In this document: in pieces, positions 7,103-13,604 of the stretch | How the letters are laid out: the number at the start of each line of letters is the position of its first letter | How positions within the stretch are numbered: position 1 is the first letter of the stretch | From: Caldilineae bacterium | Lineage (GTDB): Bacteria > Chloroflexota > Anaerolineae > J102 | Assembly: GCA_011192085.1 (NCBI GenBank) | Contig: DUEQ01000524.1 | Location: forward strand, 1 to 15,788 | Direction of reading: 5' to 3' | Length of the DNA: 15,788 nucleotides | Translations under genes and position numbers: made by a program | Notes under the pieces: model-generated | What the model saw: only the letters and a program-made list of their open reading frames with translations | Databases searched by the model: none | What the model was told of the DNA's origin: nothing

Positions 7103-9016
7103 ATGCCGACCCCCTCGCTTCTTCCCCTGACCGACGCCCTGGCCCGCTGGCGAGAAGCCCTTGAGGCCGTGGGCGCGTTCCGCCGCCTGCCCGCGGAGAG
7201 CGTTCCCGTGGCTCAGGCCCATGGTCGGGTCACCGCGGTCGCGGTTTGGGCCCGCATCTCCTCGCCCCATTACCACGCCGTGGCCATGGACGGCTATGTG
7301 GTGCGCTCGGCCATGACCGCGAACGCAACGCCCGCTCGGCCCGTGCGACTGCGATTGGGCGAGGATGCCTGGTATGTGAACACGGGCGACGCCTTGCCCC
7401 AGGGCTTCGACGCGGTCATCCCCCAGGAAGAGGCGCGGGCGGCCGGGGGCTGGCTGGAAGTGAGCGAGCCGATCCCCGCCTGGAGCCATGTCCGCCTCAT
7501 CGGCGAGGACATGGCGGCCGCCCAACTGGTCGCGCCCGCGTATCAGCGCCTGCGGCCCCAGGACCTGGGCGCGATCGCGGGCAGCGGGCATCGGCGGGTA
7601 CAGGTATTTCGTCAACCTCGCATCGCCATCCTCCCCCTGGGCGAACGGCTGATCCCGCCCGATCCCCATGTGGGCCCCGGCCAGATCATCGAATTCAACA
7701 GCATCGTGCTGGCGGCCATGGCCCGGGAATGGGGCGCGGCCGCGCATCCCTTCCCGCCTCAGGATGGGGATCTGGAGACGCTCTTCGCGCAGGTGGAGGC
7801 GGCGCTGGACGATCATGACCTGGTCGTGCTAAATGCGGGCGCATCCGGGGGCGCTCGCGACCACGCGGAGCGCATCATCCGACGGCTGGGCGAGGTGACG
7901 GTGCGGGGCGTGGCCCTGCGTCCGGGTCATGCGGTTATCCTCGGTCACGCCCGAAGCAAGCCCATCGTCGCCATCCCCGGCTTTCCCGTCAGCGCCATGA
8001 CCGCGTTGGAGCAGATCGTGCGGCCCTTGCTAGAAGGATGGTTGGGCCAGTCGGGCGCGCGCGCGCCCGAGCTGCAAGCGCTGCTTCCCCAGGCCATGCC
8101 CTCCGATCCCGCGGTGGATGACTTCAAACGCGTCGTAGTGGCGCACACCTACCGCGGCGCGGTGGCCCGAGAGCTGCCCCAGGCCGCGGGCGCGATCATG
8201 ACCATGGTCCGGGCCGATGGCGTCATCCACATTCCCCGCGGTCAGACCCACATCCCCGCGGCGAGTCTCGTGCAGGTGGCGTTGCTGCGCCCGCCGGAGA
8301 CCATCGCTCACACCCTTATCCACATTGGCAGCCACGACCTGGCCCTCGACATCCTGGCCGACCAACTGCGCCGCGCCCATCCCGATCGCTTCCTCAACTC
8401 CCTGGGCGTGGACTCGCTGGAAGGGTTGCACGCGCTGGCCCGCGGCGAGGCCCATTTCGCGGGCGTGCATCTTCTGGACCCAACCACGGGCGTCTATAAC
8501 ATCCCCGCGGTGCAGAGGGTCCTGCCCCATCTGCCCGTGGTCGTCATGCGTTTCGTCCGCCGCGCTCAGGGTTTGATCCTCCCCCGAGGCAACCCCAAAC
8601 GCATCCACACCCTGGCCGATCTCGCCCGCCCAGATGTCACCTTCATCAATCGACAACCTGGCTCGGGCGCCCGCCAGTTGCTGGATTATCACCTCCAACG
8701 ACAGGGGATCGCTCCCGACGCGATCCGCGGCTATGATCGCATCGAGCACGCCCATCTGGCCGTGGCTGCGGCCGTGAAGAACGGCATTGCGGACGCGGGT
8801 CTGGGCGTTTTGACCGCGGCCCGCGCCCTGGACCTGGATTTCATCCCCCTCTTTCTCGAAGATTACGATCTGGTCATGCCTGTCGCTCACTACGAGAGCG
8901 AGCTGCTGGCCCCGATCCTCCGCATCATCGCGACCAGGGACTTCCGCCAGACCGTGGCGGCTCTGGGCGGGTATGAGGTCGACGGCATGGGCGAGATCAT
9001 CCATCCCCTCCCCTAG
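7103..9016 (+). CDS. MoeA-like molybdopterin protein fused to a PBP/LysR-substrate-binding-like domain
   Basis: MoeA inserts molybdenum into adenylylated molybdopterin. This 637-residue protein has a MoeA core: the N-terminal lobe with SPHYHAVAMDGY (54-65) and YVNTGDALPQGFDAVIPQEE (91-110), the MoCF domain (about 172-310) with NAGASGGARD (244-253) and IPGFPVSA (291-298), and the MoeA C-terminal domain (about 335-398). A type 2 binding-protein-like domain follows (about 401-637) with GSHDLALDIL (409-418), GEAHFAGVHLLDP (448-460) and RQPGSGARQLLDY (517-529). That domain layout is known in archaea and several bacterial phyla and may sense molybdate or another ligand. Several active-site motifs are altered: PLGERL at 178-183 for TGDEL, RPGHA at 273-277 for KPGKP. 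It begins a run with SRAP and recF. No other cofactor genes are in view. The ATG at 7103 lacks a Shine-Dalgarno sequence. Confidence 0.88.
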   Translation: MPTPSLLPLTDALARWREALEAVGAFRRLPAESVPVAQAHGRVTAVAVWARISSPHYHAVAMDGYVVRSAMTANATPARPVRLRLGEDAWYVNTGDALPQGFDAVIPQEEARAAGGWLEVSEPIPAWSHVRLIGEDMAAAQLVAPAYQRLRPQDLGAIAGSGHRRVQVFRQPRIAILPLGERLIPPDPHVGPGQIIEFNSIVLAAMAREWGAAAHPFPPQDGDLETLFAQVEAALDDHDLVVLNAGASGGARDHAERIIRRLGEVTVRGVALRPGHAVILGHARSKPIVAIPGFPVSAMTALEQIVRPLLEGWLGQSGARAPELQALLPQAMPSDPAVDDFKRVVVAHTYRGAVARELPQAAGAIMTMVRADGVIHIPRGQTHIPAASLVQVALLRPPETIAHTLIHIGSHDLALDILADQLRRAHPDRFLNSLGVDSLEGLHALARGEAHFAGVHLLDPTTGVYNIPAVQRVLPHLPVVVMRFVRRAQGLILPRGNPKRIHTLADLARPDVTFINRQPGSGARQLLDYHLQRQGIAPDAIRGYDRIEHAHLAVAAAVKNGIADAGLGVLTAARALDLDFIPLFLEDYDLVMPVAHYESELLAPILRIIATRDFRQTVAALGGYEVDGMGEIIHPLP

Positions 9017-9019
9017 GAG
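9015..9019 (+). promoter_or_regulatory. Ribosome binding site of the SRAP gene
   Basis: AGGAG overlaps the TAG stop codon of the upstream moeA-like gene (9014-9016) and sits 12 nt before the SRAP ATG, slightly far for an ideal site. The 15-base intergenic gap points to co-transcription and probably translational coupling. Confidence 0.5.
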
Positions 9020-9031
9020 CATCGAACGCGC

Positions 9032-9733
9032 ATGTGTGGTCGATTCACCCAGACCTCGCCCCCAGAAGCCATCGCCGAGTTGTTCGGCCTGCCCCCATCG
9101 GCCGTGCCGCCCTACGCGCCGCGCTATAACCTCGCCCCCTCGCAACCCGCGCTGATCCTACGCCGTCATCCCGTAACCCATGAGAAAGAGCTCACCTTCC
9201 TGGTGTGGGGGCTGATCCCCTTTTGGGCCAACGACCCACGTATTGGCGGCAGGCTCATCAATGCTCGGGCCGAGACCCTGGCGGAGAAGCCGCCATTTCG
9301 GACCGCGTTCCGTCGCCGTCGCTGCATTGCCCCCGCGGATGGCTTCTACGAGTGGAAGAGGTCGGGCGATGGCAAACAGCCCTACTTCATCGCCCGCAAG
9401 GATGGCAAACCCATGGCCCTCGCAGGCCTGTGGGAGCGGTGGGAGAGTCCTGACGGCGGCGTCATCGAGAGCTACACCCTCATCACCACAGAGCCCAACG
9501 ATCTGGTGCGCAAGCTCCACAACCGCATGCCCGCCATCCTGTCCCAGGATGCCCTCGATCTGTGGCTGGACGCGGACGCCGATTTGAAAACGTTACAGGA
9601 GCTGCTGCTCACGCCCTATCCCACGGCCCTGCTCAAAGCCTGGCCCGTGAGCCCGCGAGTGAACAGCCCCGCCCACGACGATCCGAGCTTGATTGAGCCC
9701 CTGCCGCAACTCTTCTCACCCGATGATTTTTAG
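9032..9733 (+). CDS. SRAP-domain protein (YedK/HMCES family), abasic-site DNA-protein crosslinker
   Basis: SRAP proteins shield abasic sites in single-stranded DNA by a covalent thiazolidine link to their N-terminal cysteine. The 233 residues carry the full set of marks: Met1 is followed by Cys2 (MCGRF), which becomes the N-terminal nucleophile once Met is removed; RYNLAPSQ is at 31-38; LINARAET holds N77 and R79; PADGFYEWK holds E107; and LHNRMP holds H163. The family needs Cys2, which makes the ATG at 9032 certain. The gene follows the moeA-like gene by 15 bases and precedes recF by 35, so the three are probably one transcript. With recF it forms a pair acting on damaged single-stranded gaps. 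Nothing is truncated. Confidence 0.95.
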   Translation: MCGRFTQTSPPEAIAELFGLPPSAVPPYAPRYNLAPSQPALILRRHPVTHEKELTFLVWGLIPFWANDPRIGGRLINARAETLAEKPPFRTAFRRRRCIAPADGFYEWKRSGDGKQPYFIARKDGKPMALAGLWERWESPDGGVIESYTLITTEPNDLVRKLHNRMPAILSQDALDLWLDADADLKTLQELLLTPYPTALLKAWPVSPRVNSPAHDDPSLIEPLPQLFSPDDF

Positions 9734-9768
9734 CCCTCCATGAGGTGCGTCGCACCCTGGCCGCCACC

Positions 9769-11025
9769 ATGCATCTCCGTCATCTCGCCCTCACCAACTT
9801 CCGCAACTACATCCGGCTGGAGCTGGACCTGCCCCTGGGCGTGACCATCGTCCAGGGGGGCAACGCGCAGGGCAAAAGCAACCTGCTGGAGGCCATCGTC
9901 TTTCTGGCCACAGGCAAATCGCCGCGGGCGAGCAGCGATTCGGAGCTGGTGAACTGGCTGGTGAAGGATGAACCTTACCCCTTCGCCCGGGCCGCGGCCG
10001 AGGTGGTGCGAGAGGATCGCGTCGAGCAGATCGACATCACCCTGCTGCCCAACAAGGGCAATGGCCGCTTTCGCAAGCAGGTGCGCATCAATGCCGTGAA
10101 TAAACGGGCCATGGACCTGGTGGGGATCATGCTGACGGTGCTCTTCCGGCCCGAGGATGTGGACCTCGTGTCGGGCTCGCCCTCCCAGCGCCGTCGCTAT
10201 CTCGACATCGCACTCTGCCAGATGGAGCCGACCTACTGCCGGGCGTTGAGCCATTATCAGAAGGTGCTGACCCAGCGCAACGCGTTGTTGCGCCATCTGG
10301 CGGAGCGAGGGGGCGATGCGGGGGAGCAGTTGCGTTATTGGGATGAGAAACTGGTGGAATCGGGCAGCCTGGTGGTGGCCCGCCGCCTGTGGCTTCTCCA
10401 CGAACTGGAGCAGGAGGCGGCGCTGCTCCACCTCGACCTCAGCGGCGGGGTCGAGCGCCTGCACCTGCGTTATCTGCCCAGCTTCGATCCTGGCCAACAG
10501 TCGCCACCCCGCCGAACGTCCTATTCCCGGACGGGGACGGGACCGGAGCGAGGCGTGGTCTACGCCGCCCTTTCCCAAGAGCAGGTGCGGGCCTCGTTCC
10601 TGGCCCATCTCCACGCGGGCCGCTCGCGCGACCTGGCCGCGGGCATGACCCTCATCGGCCCTCATCGCGATGACCTGGGCTTTTATCTTGGCGAGCGCAA
10701 CCTGCGCGCCTACGGCTCGCGCGGACAGCAGCGCACCGCGGCCCTGGCCAGCAAGCTGGCCGAAGTCGCCATCATGACCCGAGTCAGCGGCGAATCCCCC
10801 ATCCTTCTCCTGGACGATGTCATGTCGGAGCTGGACGCGACCCGACGGCGAATGCTGCTGGAGGTCATTCCCATGGTGAAGCAGACCATCGTCACCACCA
10901 CGGACTGGGATGATTTCGCGGACGATCTGCTGCCCCAGGCCCATCGCCTGGAGGTGAGAGAGGGGCGGGTGAAGGCCTGGACGAGCGGACCTCCTCGCGA
11001 CGCCTCCGCCGCGCCGACGCTCTAA
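9769..11025 (+). CDS. recF: DNA replication and repair protein RecF
   Basis: RecF is an SMC-like ATPase that, with RecO and RecR, loads RecA at single-strand gaps. The 418 residues show MHLRHLALTNFRNY (1-14), the Walker A GGNAQGKSNLLEAI (30-43, K36), the family segment RPEDVDLVSGSPSQRRRYLD (127-146), GPHRDDLGF (297-305), the ABC signature SRGQQRT (317-323) and the Walker B LLLDDVMSELD (347-357). A GTG at 9745 would add eight residues. The ATG at 9769 matches the usual RecF start, though it has no Shine-Dalgarno sequence. A Ser/Thr/Arg-rich loop at about 242-262 makes it somewhat longer than the usual 360-390 residues. It is not next to dnaA or dnaN as in many bacteria. It ends a run with the moeA-like and SRAP genes, and no clear terminator follows. 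Confidence 0.95.
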   Translation: MHLRHLALTNFRNYIRLELDLPLGVTIVQGGNAQGKSNLLEAIVFLATGKSPRASSDSELVNWLVKDEPYPFARAAAEVVREDRVEQIDITLLPNKGNGRFRKQVRINAVNKRAMDLVGIMLTVLFRPEDVDLVSGSPSQRRRYLDIALCQMEPTYCRALSHYQKVLTQRNALLRHLAERGGDAGEQLRYWDEKLVESGSLVVARRLWLLHELEQEAALLHLDLSGGVERLHLRYLPSFDPGQQSPPRRTSYSRTGTGPERGVVYAALSQEQVRASFLAHLHAGRSRDLAAGMTLIGPHRDDLGFYLGERNLRAYGSRGQQRTAALASKLAEVAIMTRVSGESPILLLDDVMSELDATRRRMLLEVIPMVKQTIVTTTDWDDFADDLLPQAHRLEVREGRVKAWTSGPPRDASAAPTL

Positions 11026-11112
11026 CAAATCACTAACATTTTTCTGATATCAGGCTAACGCGAAACGGGGATAGTAAAGGTGGCAAGAGCACATCAGCTG
11101 TAAGGAGACCTG

Positions 11113-11118
11113 TATAGT
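11113..11118 (+). promoter_or_regulatory. Candidate hsp20 -10 box
   Basis: TATAGT (5/6 to consensus) follows TG directly. No convincing -35 lies 16-18 bases upstream, so an activator or alternative sigma factor may be needed. Neither a CIRCE element nor a HAIR (HspR) element is visible between recF and hsp20. A 10-base palindrome CTGATATCAG at 11044-11053 lies about 60 bases upstream and could be an operator or chance. Confidence 0.35.
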
Positions 11119-11152
11119 GACAATCAATCTTCCCATTCCAAAATCCCTAGAC

Positions 11153-11160
11153 AGGAGGTG
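11153..11160 (+). promoter_or_regulatory. Strong ribosome binding site of hsp20
   Basis: AGGAGGTG, nearly full complementarity to the 16S tail, lies 5 nt before the ATG at 11166. It contrasts with most genes in this window, which have weak or no sites, and fits a gene needing high output on demand. Confidence 0.85.
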
Positions 11161-11165
11161 GAACG

Positions 11166-11642
11166 ATGACCCTGGTTCGTCGCTGGGATCCCTTCCGCGA
11201 GATGGCTGAACTGCGCGCCACGATGGATCGCCTGCTCAGCGAGACTCGCCAGCTGCCTCTGATAACCAAGGAAGAGACCATCTGGATGCTGCCCCTGGAT
11301 GTGAGCGAAAATGAGGACGCCTACATCGTCAAGGCTTCCCTCCCGGGCGTGAATCCTGATGACATCGACATCACCCTCACCGACAACGTGCTGACCATCA
11401 AGGCCGAGATCAGGGAAGAGAAAGAGGTCGAAGAGGCGAAGTATCATCTGCGCGAGCGCCGGTTCGGCGTCTTCAACCGCTCCATCACCCTGCCCACGGC
11501 TGTGGACGCTGACAAGGTGGAAGCGGTCTATGAACACGGCGTGCTGACCCTCACCATTCCCAAGGCGGAAGAGGTCAAACCCCACAAGATCGAAGTGCGC
11601 ACCCACAAGATGATCGAGGGTGAATCCAGCAAGGTTTCCTGA
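11166..11642 (+). CDS. Hsp20/alpha-crystallin small heat-shock protein
   Basis: Small heat-shock proteins are ATP-independent holdases that form oligomers and keep unfolding proteins soluble. This 158-residue member has an N-terminal arm with RRWDPFREMAELRATMDRLL (5-24), typical of class A bacterial Hsp20. An alpha-crystallin domain spans about 41-135, with LPLDVSENEDAYIVKASLPG (42-61) and the signature HGVLTLTIPK (124-133). The C-terminal tail has IEV (142-144), a possible form of the I/V-x-I/V motif that docks into a neighbouring subunit. It is probably transcribed alone: it has its own leader after recF, a strong ribosome binding site and a clear terminator 20 bases downstream. The acidic, Lys-rich composition suits a thermotolerant host, but that is only an impression. 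Confidence 0.96.
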   Translation: MTLVRRWDPFREMAELRATMDRLLSETRQLPLITKEETIWMLPLDVSENEDAYIVKASLPGVNPDDIDITLTDNVLTIKAEIREEKEVEEAKYHLRERRFGVFNRSITLPTAVDADKVEAVYEHGVLTLTIPKAEEVKPHKIEVRTHKMIEGESSKVS

Positions 11643-11663
11643 AGAATTCCACAGTGTACGTGC

Positions 11664-11706
11664 AAAGGGCGGAGCGTCCAATCGACTGTCTCCGCCCTTT
11701 CTTTTT
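11664..11706 (+). terminator. Rho-independent terminator of hsp20
   Basis: AAAGGGCGGAG (11664-11674) pairs perfectly with CTCCGCCCTTT (11690-11700) across a 15-base loop, and the run CTTTTT follows directly. This is the clearest plus-strand terminator in the window and closes the hsp20 transcript 22 bases after its stop codon. Confidence 0.9.
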
Positions 11707-11971
11707 GAAAAGCCGTCCGCCCATTATACTGACACCCACGAGGCCCCGCCATCCATCGCACTTTTCCCATTGCGCTTGTTCTGAAAATAGCATTCGCGTG
11801 GTTTGCAGAGATGATCTCGAAGCCGAGGTTGGCCGAGTTTGCCCATGGCGTCAAACGTCAAACGTAATGACATGACGGATGGCGTTTGACGAATTTGGTC
11901 GCCCGCGTCAGGTTGGTTTACAGGTTTTCATCCCACGAGCTCTCGCGCGTAGCGCCTTTTCCTGAAATCCT
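11707..11971. other. Non-coding gap between hsp20 terminator and the phosphatidyltransferase
   Basis: The whole gap from hsp20 to the next gene is 329 bases. After the terminator I see no credible gene: the one open frame across it starts before the terminator and has no ribosome binding site. A -10-like TATACT lies at 11725-11730 on the plus strand without a well-spaced -35. A short repeat lies near 11849-11891. The base composition is less GC-rich than the flanking genes. Confidence 0.5.
11849..11891. repeat. CGTCAAA tandem with inverted copy
   Basis: CGTCAAACG occurs at 11849-11857 and again, overlapping by two bases, at 11856-11864 (a 7-base period). The inverse CGTTTGACG lies at 11883-11891. 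The pair can form a 9-bp stem around an 18-base loop. It looks like another member of the hairpin-prone intergenic repeats in this genome. No T-run follows. Confidence 0.5.
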
Positions 11972-12517
11972 ATGGCCGAGATCGCATCTGAAAAACGCTA
12001 CTGCCTAAAAGCCTTCATCACAGACGCGCTGACGTTGTCGCGACTGGTCGCGGCCGCCGCCATCCTCTGGCTGGGGTGGACGGTGGGCCGCGCCGCGTTT
12101 CCGAAAGCCATCCTTTTGGCCACCGCGGGCTGGATAACTGACGCGGTAGATGGGTACATCGCCCGGCGTAGCCACTGCCAGACTCGGCTTGGAATCCTGG
12201 ATTATCCCATCGACGCGAGCCTGGCGTGGGCGTCATTCATTTTCATCGCCCTGGCTGGGTTCATTTCCATCCGGGCGATGCTGCTTTACACCCTGTTCGC
12301 GACCCTGGTCACGCTGTGGTTCCGACGCAAGGCGGTGCTGGTGCTTTTCATGCGCGGGGTGGACCTAACCGTGTTCTACTTCGCCCTGCGCGATGCCTTT
12401 CTCTACACCCTCCCCTTGCTCATCTGGCTGATCTTTCTGGCCTGGCTTCATCGCCAGCGCCTACGCACCGAAACGCCCCAATGGCTGCGCGAATTGAGAG
12501 CGTTGTTCTGGAAATAG
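11972..12517 (+). CDS. CDP-alcohol phosphatidyltransferase family membrane protein
   Basis: Members of this family swap CMP from a CDP-linked lipid for an alcohol (glycerol-phosphate, inositol-phosphate and others), making phospholipids inside the membrane. The 181-residue protein has about six membrane segments (near 16-38, 43-56, 84-100, 101-117, 121-138 and 142-160) and the catalytic motif from D57: D57, D60, G61, A64, R65, G74, D77, D81. The first part (DxxDGxxAR then eight residues to G) is standard, but G74 to D77 has two residues between, not three, so the last two aspartates sit one position early. The spacing between those aspartates (three residues) is normal. No Shine-Dalgarno sequence precedes the ATG. 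The alcohol substrate cannot be named. The family call is good, activity less sure. Confidence 0.82.
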   Translation: MAEIASEKRYCLKAFITDALTLSRLVAAAAILWLGWTVGRAAFPKAILLATAGWITDAVDGYIARRSHCQTRLGILDYPIDASLAWASFIFIALAGFISIRAMLLYTLFATLVTLWFRRKAVLVLFMRGVDLTVFYFALRDAFLYTLPLLIWLIFLAWLHRQRLRTETPQWLRELRALFWK

Positions 12518-12533
12518 CTTTGGAGAAGGCCGA

Positions 12534-12539
12534 TACAAT
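12534..12539 (+). promoter_or_regulatory. Weak candidate promoter of the tandem thioredoxin gene
   Basis: TACAAT (5/6) lies 17 bases after the stop codon of the phosphatidyltransferase. No good -35 is present, so this is tentative. If real, the leader would be about 80 nt and would carry repeat copy C. Confidence 0.25.
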
Positions 12540-12589
12540 CGACAGGCGCTATTCAGCAAAACAGCTCAGGTCTGCCATCATCCAGTATT

Positions 12590-12605
12590 ACTGATTGCTG
12601 AACAC
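12590..12605 (+). repeat. Short dispersed leader repeat, copy C
   Basis: The core ACTGATTGCTGAACAC differs from copy A by a single base. It ends 23 nt before the thioredoxin ATG, just ahead of the ribosome binding site. Bases around it, CCAGT at 12582-12586 and ACTGG at 12604-12608, are inverted and could close a small hairpin. Confidence 0.7.
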
Positions 12606-12615
12606 TGGTCCTTCG

Positions 12616-12622
12616 AGGAGGT
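12616..12622 (+). promoter_or_regulatory. Ribosome binding site of the tandem thioredoxin gene
   Basis: AGGAGGT lies 6 nt before the ATG at 12629. It is one of only three strong sites in the window, with those of hsp20 and secG, and settles the start codon. Confidence 0.85.
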
Positions 12623-12628
12623 TCTGAC

Positions 12629-13411
12629 ATGCCTTTCAATACCCCCATTCACACCAACCAACATAGCATCGACCGGGTCATCCACGCCGGGCTGCCGGTG
12701 ATCCTGGTCTTCTGGAAAAAAGACTGTCCCCCCTGCCATCAGCTCGATCCCGCGCTCGACCGCCTGGCGCAGGACTACGCGGGGAAGTTGCTGGTGGCCA
12801 AAGTGGACGCGGCCAGCGATAAACCCCTACTGAAGCGCTTCAACGTCACCGCCCTGCCTGGCATCGTCTTCATCACGCATGGCCGCTCGGAGGCCGTGGC
12901 CTCGGGCGCAGTCCCTGAATCTGACCTGCGGCGCTGGGCCGACTATCTGACTCGCGGGGGCGCGCGACCGCCCATTCCCACCGGCCCGAGCATCTCCCTG
13001 GAGCCCCGGCCAGCCCCGCCCCATCGCAACGGCGACGCGCGGCCCGGCGCCTCGGCCACGACCGGGCGCACATCCCCACGCGGCGAGCATCGCCCCCTCA
13101 CCCTCACCGACGCCAACTTCGACAGCGTGGTCATGGCCAGCGACGCGCCCGTGCTGGTAGATTTCTGGGCGCCGTGGTGCGGGCCGTGCCACATGATTGC
13201 GCCCACGGTGGAAGCCCTGGCCAGGGAGTTCAGCGGACGGCTGCGGGTGGGCAAGCTCAATGTGGATGAGAACCCCCGCATCGCCGCTCGATACGGCGTC
13301 ATGAGCATCCCCACGCTGCTGGTGTTCGACAAAGGCAGGGTGGTGGATCAGATCGTGGGCGCGCTGCCCGCGCCCGCGCTGCGTCAGCGAGTCATGCGCC
13401 ATGTGCGATGA
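12629..13411 (+). CDS. Tandem thioredoxin-domain protein (CPPC + CGPC)
   Basis: This 260-residue protein carries two thioredoxin folds. Domain 1 (about 10-108) has FWKKDCPPCHQLDP with C33 and C36 and a cis-proline at ALPG (75-78). Domain 2 (about 156-260) has the classical FWAPWCGPCHMIAP with C184 and C187 and the cis-proline in SIPTLLVF. A linker of about 45 residues (110-155), rich in Pro, Arg, Gly and Ser, joins them and is probably disordered. There is no signal peptide, so it should work in the cytoplasm. Domain 2 should reduce disulphides like ordinary thioredoxin. The CPPC centre of domain 1 lacks the Trp before the first Cys and would have a different redox potential. Its partner and reductase are not in view. 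It is convergent with the tRNA-Leu unit. Confidence 0.93.
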   Translation: MPFNTPIHTNQHSIDRVIHAGLPVILVFWKKDCPPCHQLDPALDRLAQDYAGKLLVAKVDAASDKPLLKRFNVTALPGIVFITHGRSEAVASGAVPESDLRRWADYLTRGGARPPIPTGPSISLEPRPAPPHRNGDARPGASATTGRTSPRGEHRPLTLTDANFDSVVMASDAPVLVDFWAPWCGPCHMIAPTVEALAREFSGRLRVGKLNVDENPRIAARYGVMSIPTLLVFDKGRVVDQIVGALPAPALRQRVMRHVR

Positions 13412-13437
13412 GGCGCCTTCCGTCGGGCGATAGCCAT

Positions 13438-13462
13438 AAAAAAACCCCGTTCGAAAACGGGG
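13438..13462 (-). terminator. Rho-independent terminator of the tRNA-Leu unit
   Basis: On the minus strand CCCCGTT (13456-13462) pairs with AACGGGG (13445-13451) around the tetraloop TTCG, and seven T residues follow (13438-13444). It starts 5 bases after the tRNA 3' end. It faces the thioredoxin gene's 3' end, but there is no T-run in that direction. Confidence 0.92.
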
Positions 13463-13467
13463 TGCTG

Positions 13468-13551
13468 TGCCGATGGAGGGATTCGAACCCCCACGGGCCA
13501 ATGCCCACTGCGCCCTGAACGCAGCGCGTCTGCCAGTTCCGCCACATCGGC
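13468..13551 (-). tRNA. tRNA-Leu (anticodon CAG)
   Basis: The 84-nt sequence folds as a class II tRNA. Acceptor arms are GCCGATG and CATCGGC with discriminator A. The anticodon stem CTGCG/CGCAG encloses the loop TTCAGGG, whose anticodon CAG lies at 13515-13517. A long variable arm has the stem GGGC/GCCC, as expected of leucine tRNAs. The T arm contains GGTTCGAATCC. The 3' CCA is not encoded, so it must be added after transcription. It has its own promoter and terminator. Confidence 0.97.
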
Positions 13552-13575
13552 AATCCATATCCTATTGCGAAGATC

Positions 13576-13604
13576 ATTTTACTCGGATCCAGGCGGTTTG
13601 TCAA
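13576..13604 (-). promoter_or_regulatory. Near-consensus promoter of tRNA-Leu, inside the end of the upstream gene
   Basis: On the minus strand TTGACA (13599-13604, 6/6), a spacer of exactly 17 and TAAAAT (13576-13581, 5/6) form the best promoter in the window. The -35 lies in the Leu-Asp-Lys codons near the end of the solute-binding protein, and the first three bases of the -10 are that gene's TAA stop. Transcription would begin about 18 nt before the tRNA 5' end. Confidence 0.85.

Noticed and set aside
6964..7104. N-terminal extension of YchF up to 7104
   Set aside because: It would overlap the start of the divergent moeA-like gene and both promoters. YchF proteins begin directly with MKIGI or similar.
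9730..11028. Open frame of similar length opposite recF
   Set aside because: It spans exactly the recF gene in antisense and has shadow composition. The Walker A, signature and Walker B motifs are on the plus strand.
11026..11165. CIRCE or HAIR heat-shock operator before hsp20
   Set aside because: I looked for TTAGCACTC/GAGTGCTAA and CTTGAGT/ACTCAAG arms and found neither. Only an unrelated 10-base palindrome is present.
11654..11875. Small open frame downstream of hsp20
   Set aside because: It starts just before the terminator stem, runs through the hairpin and an intergenic repeat, and has no ribosome binding site.
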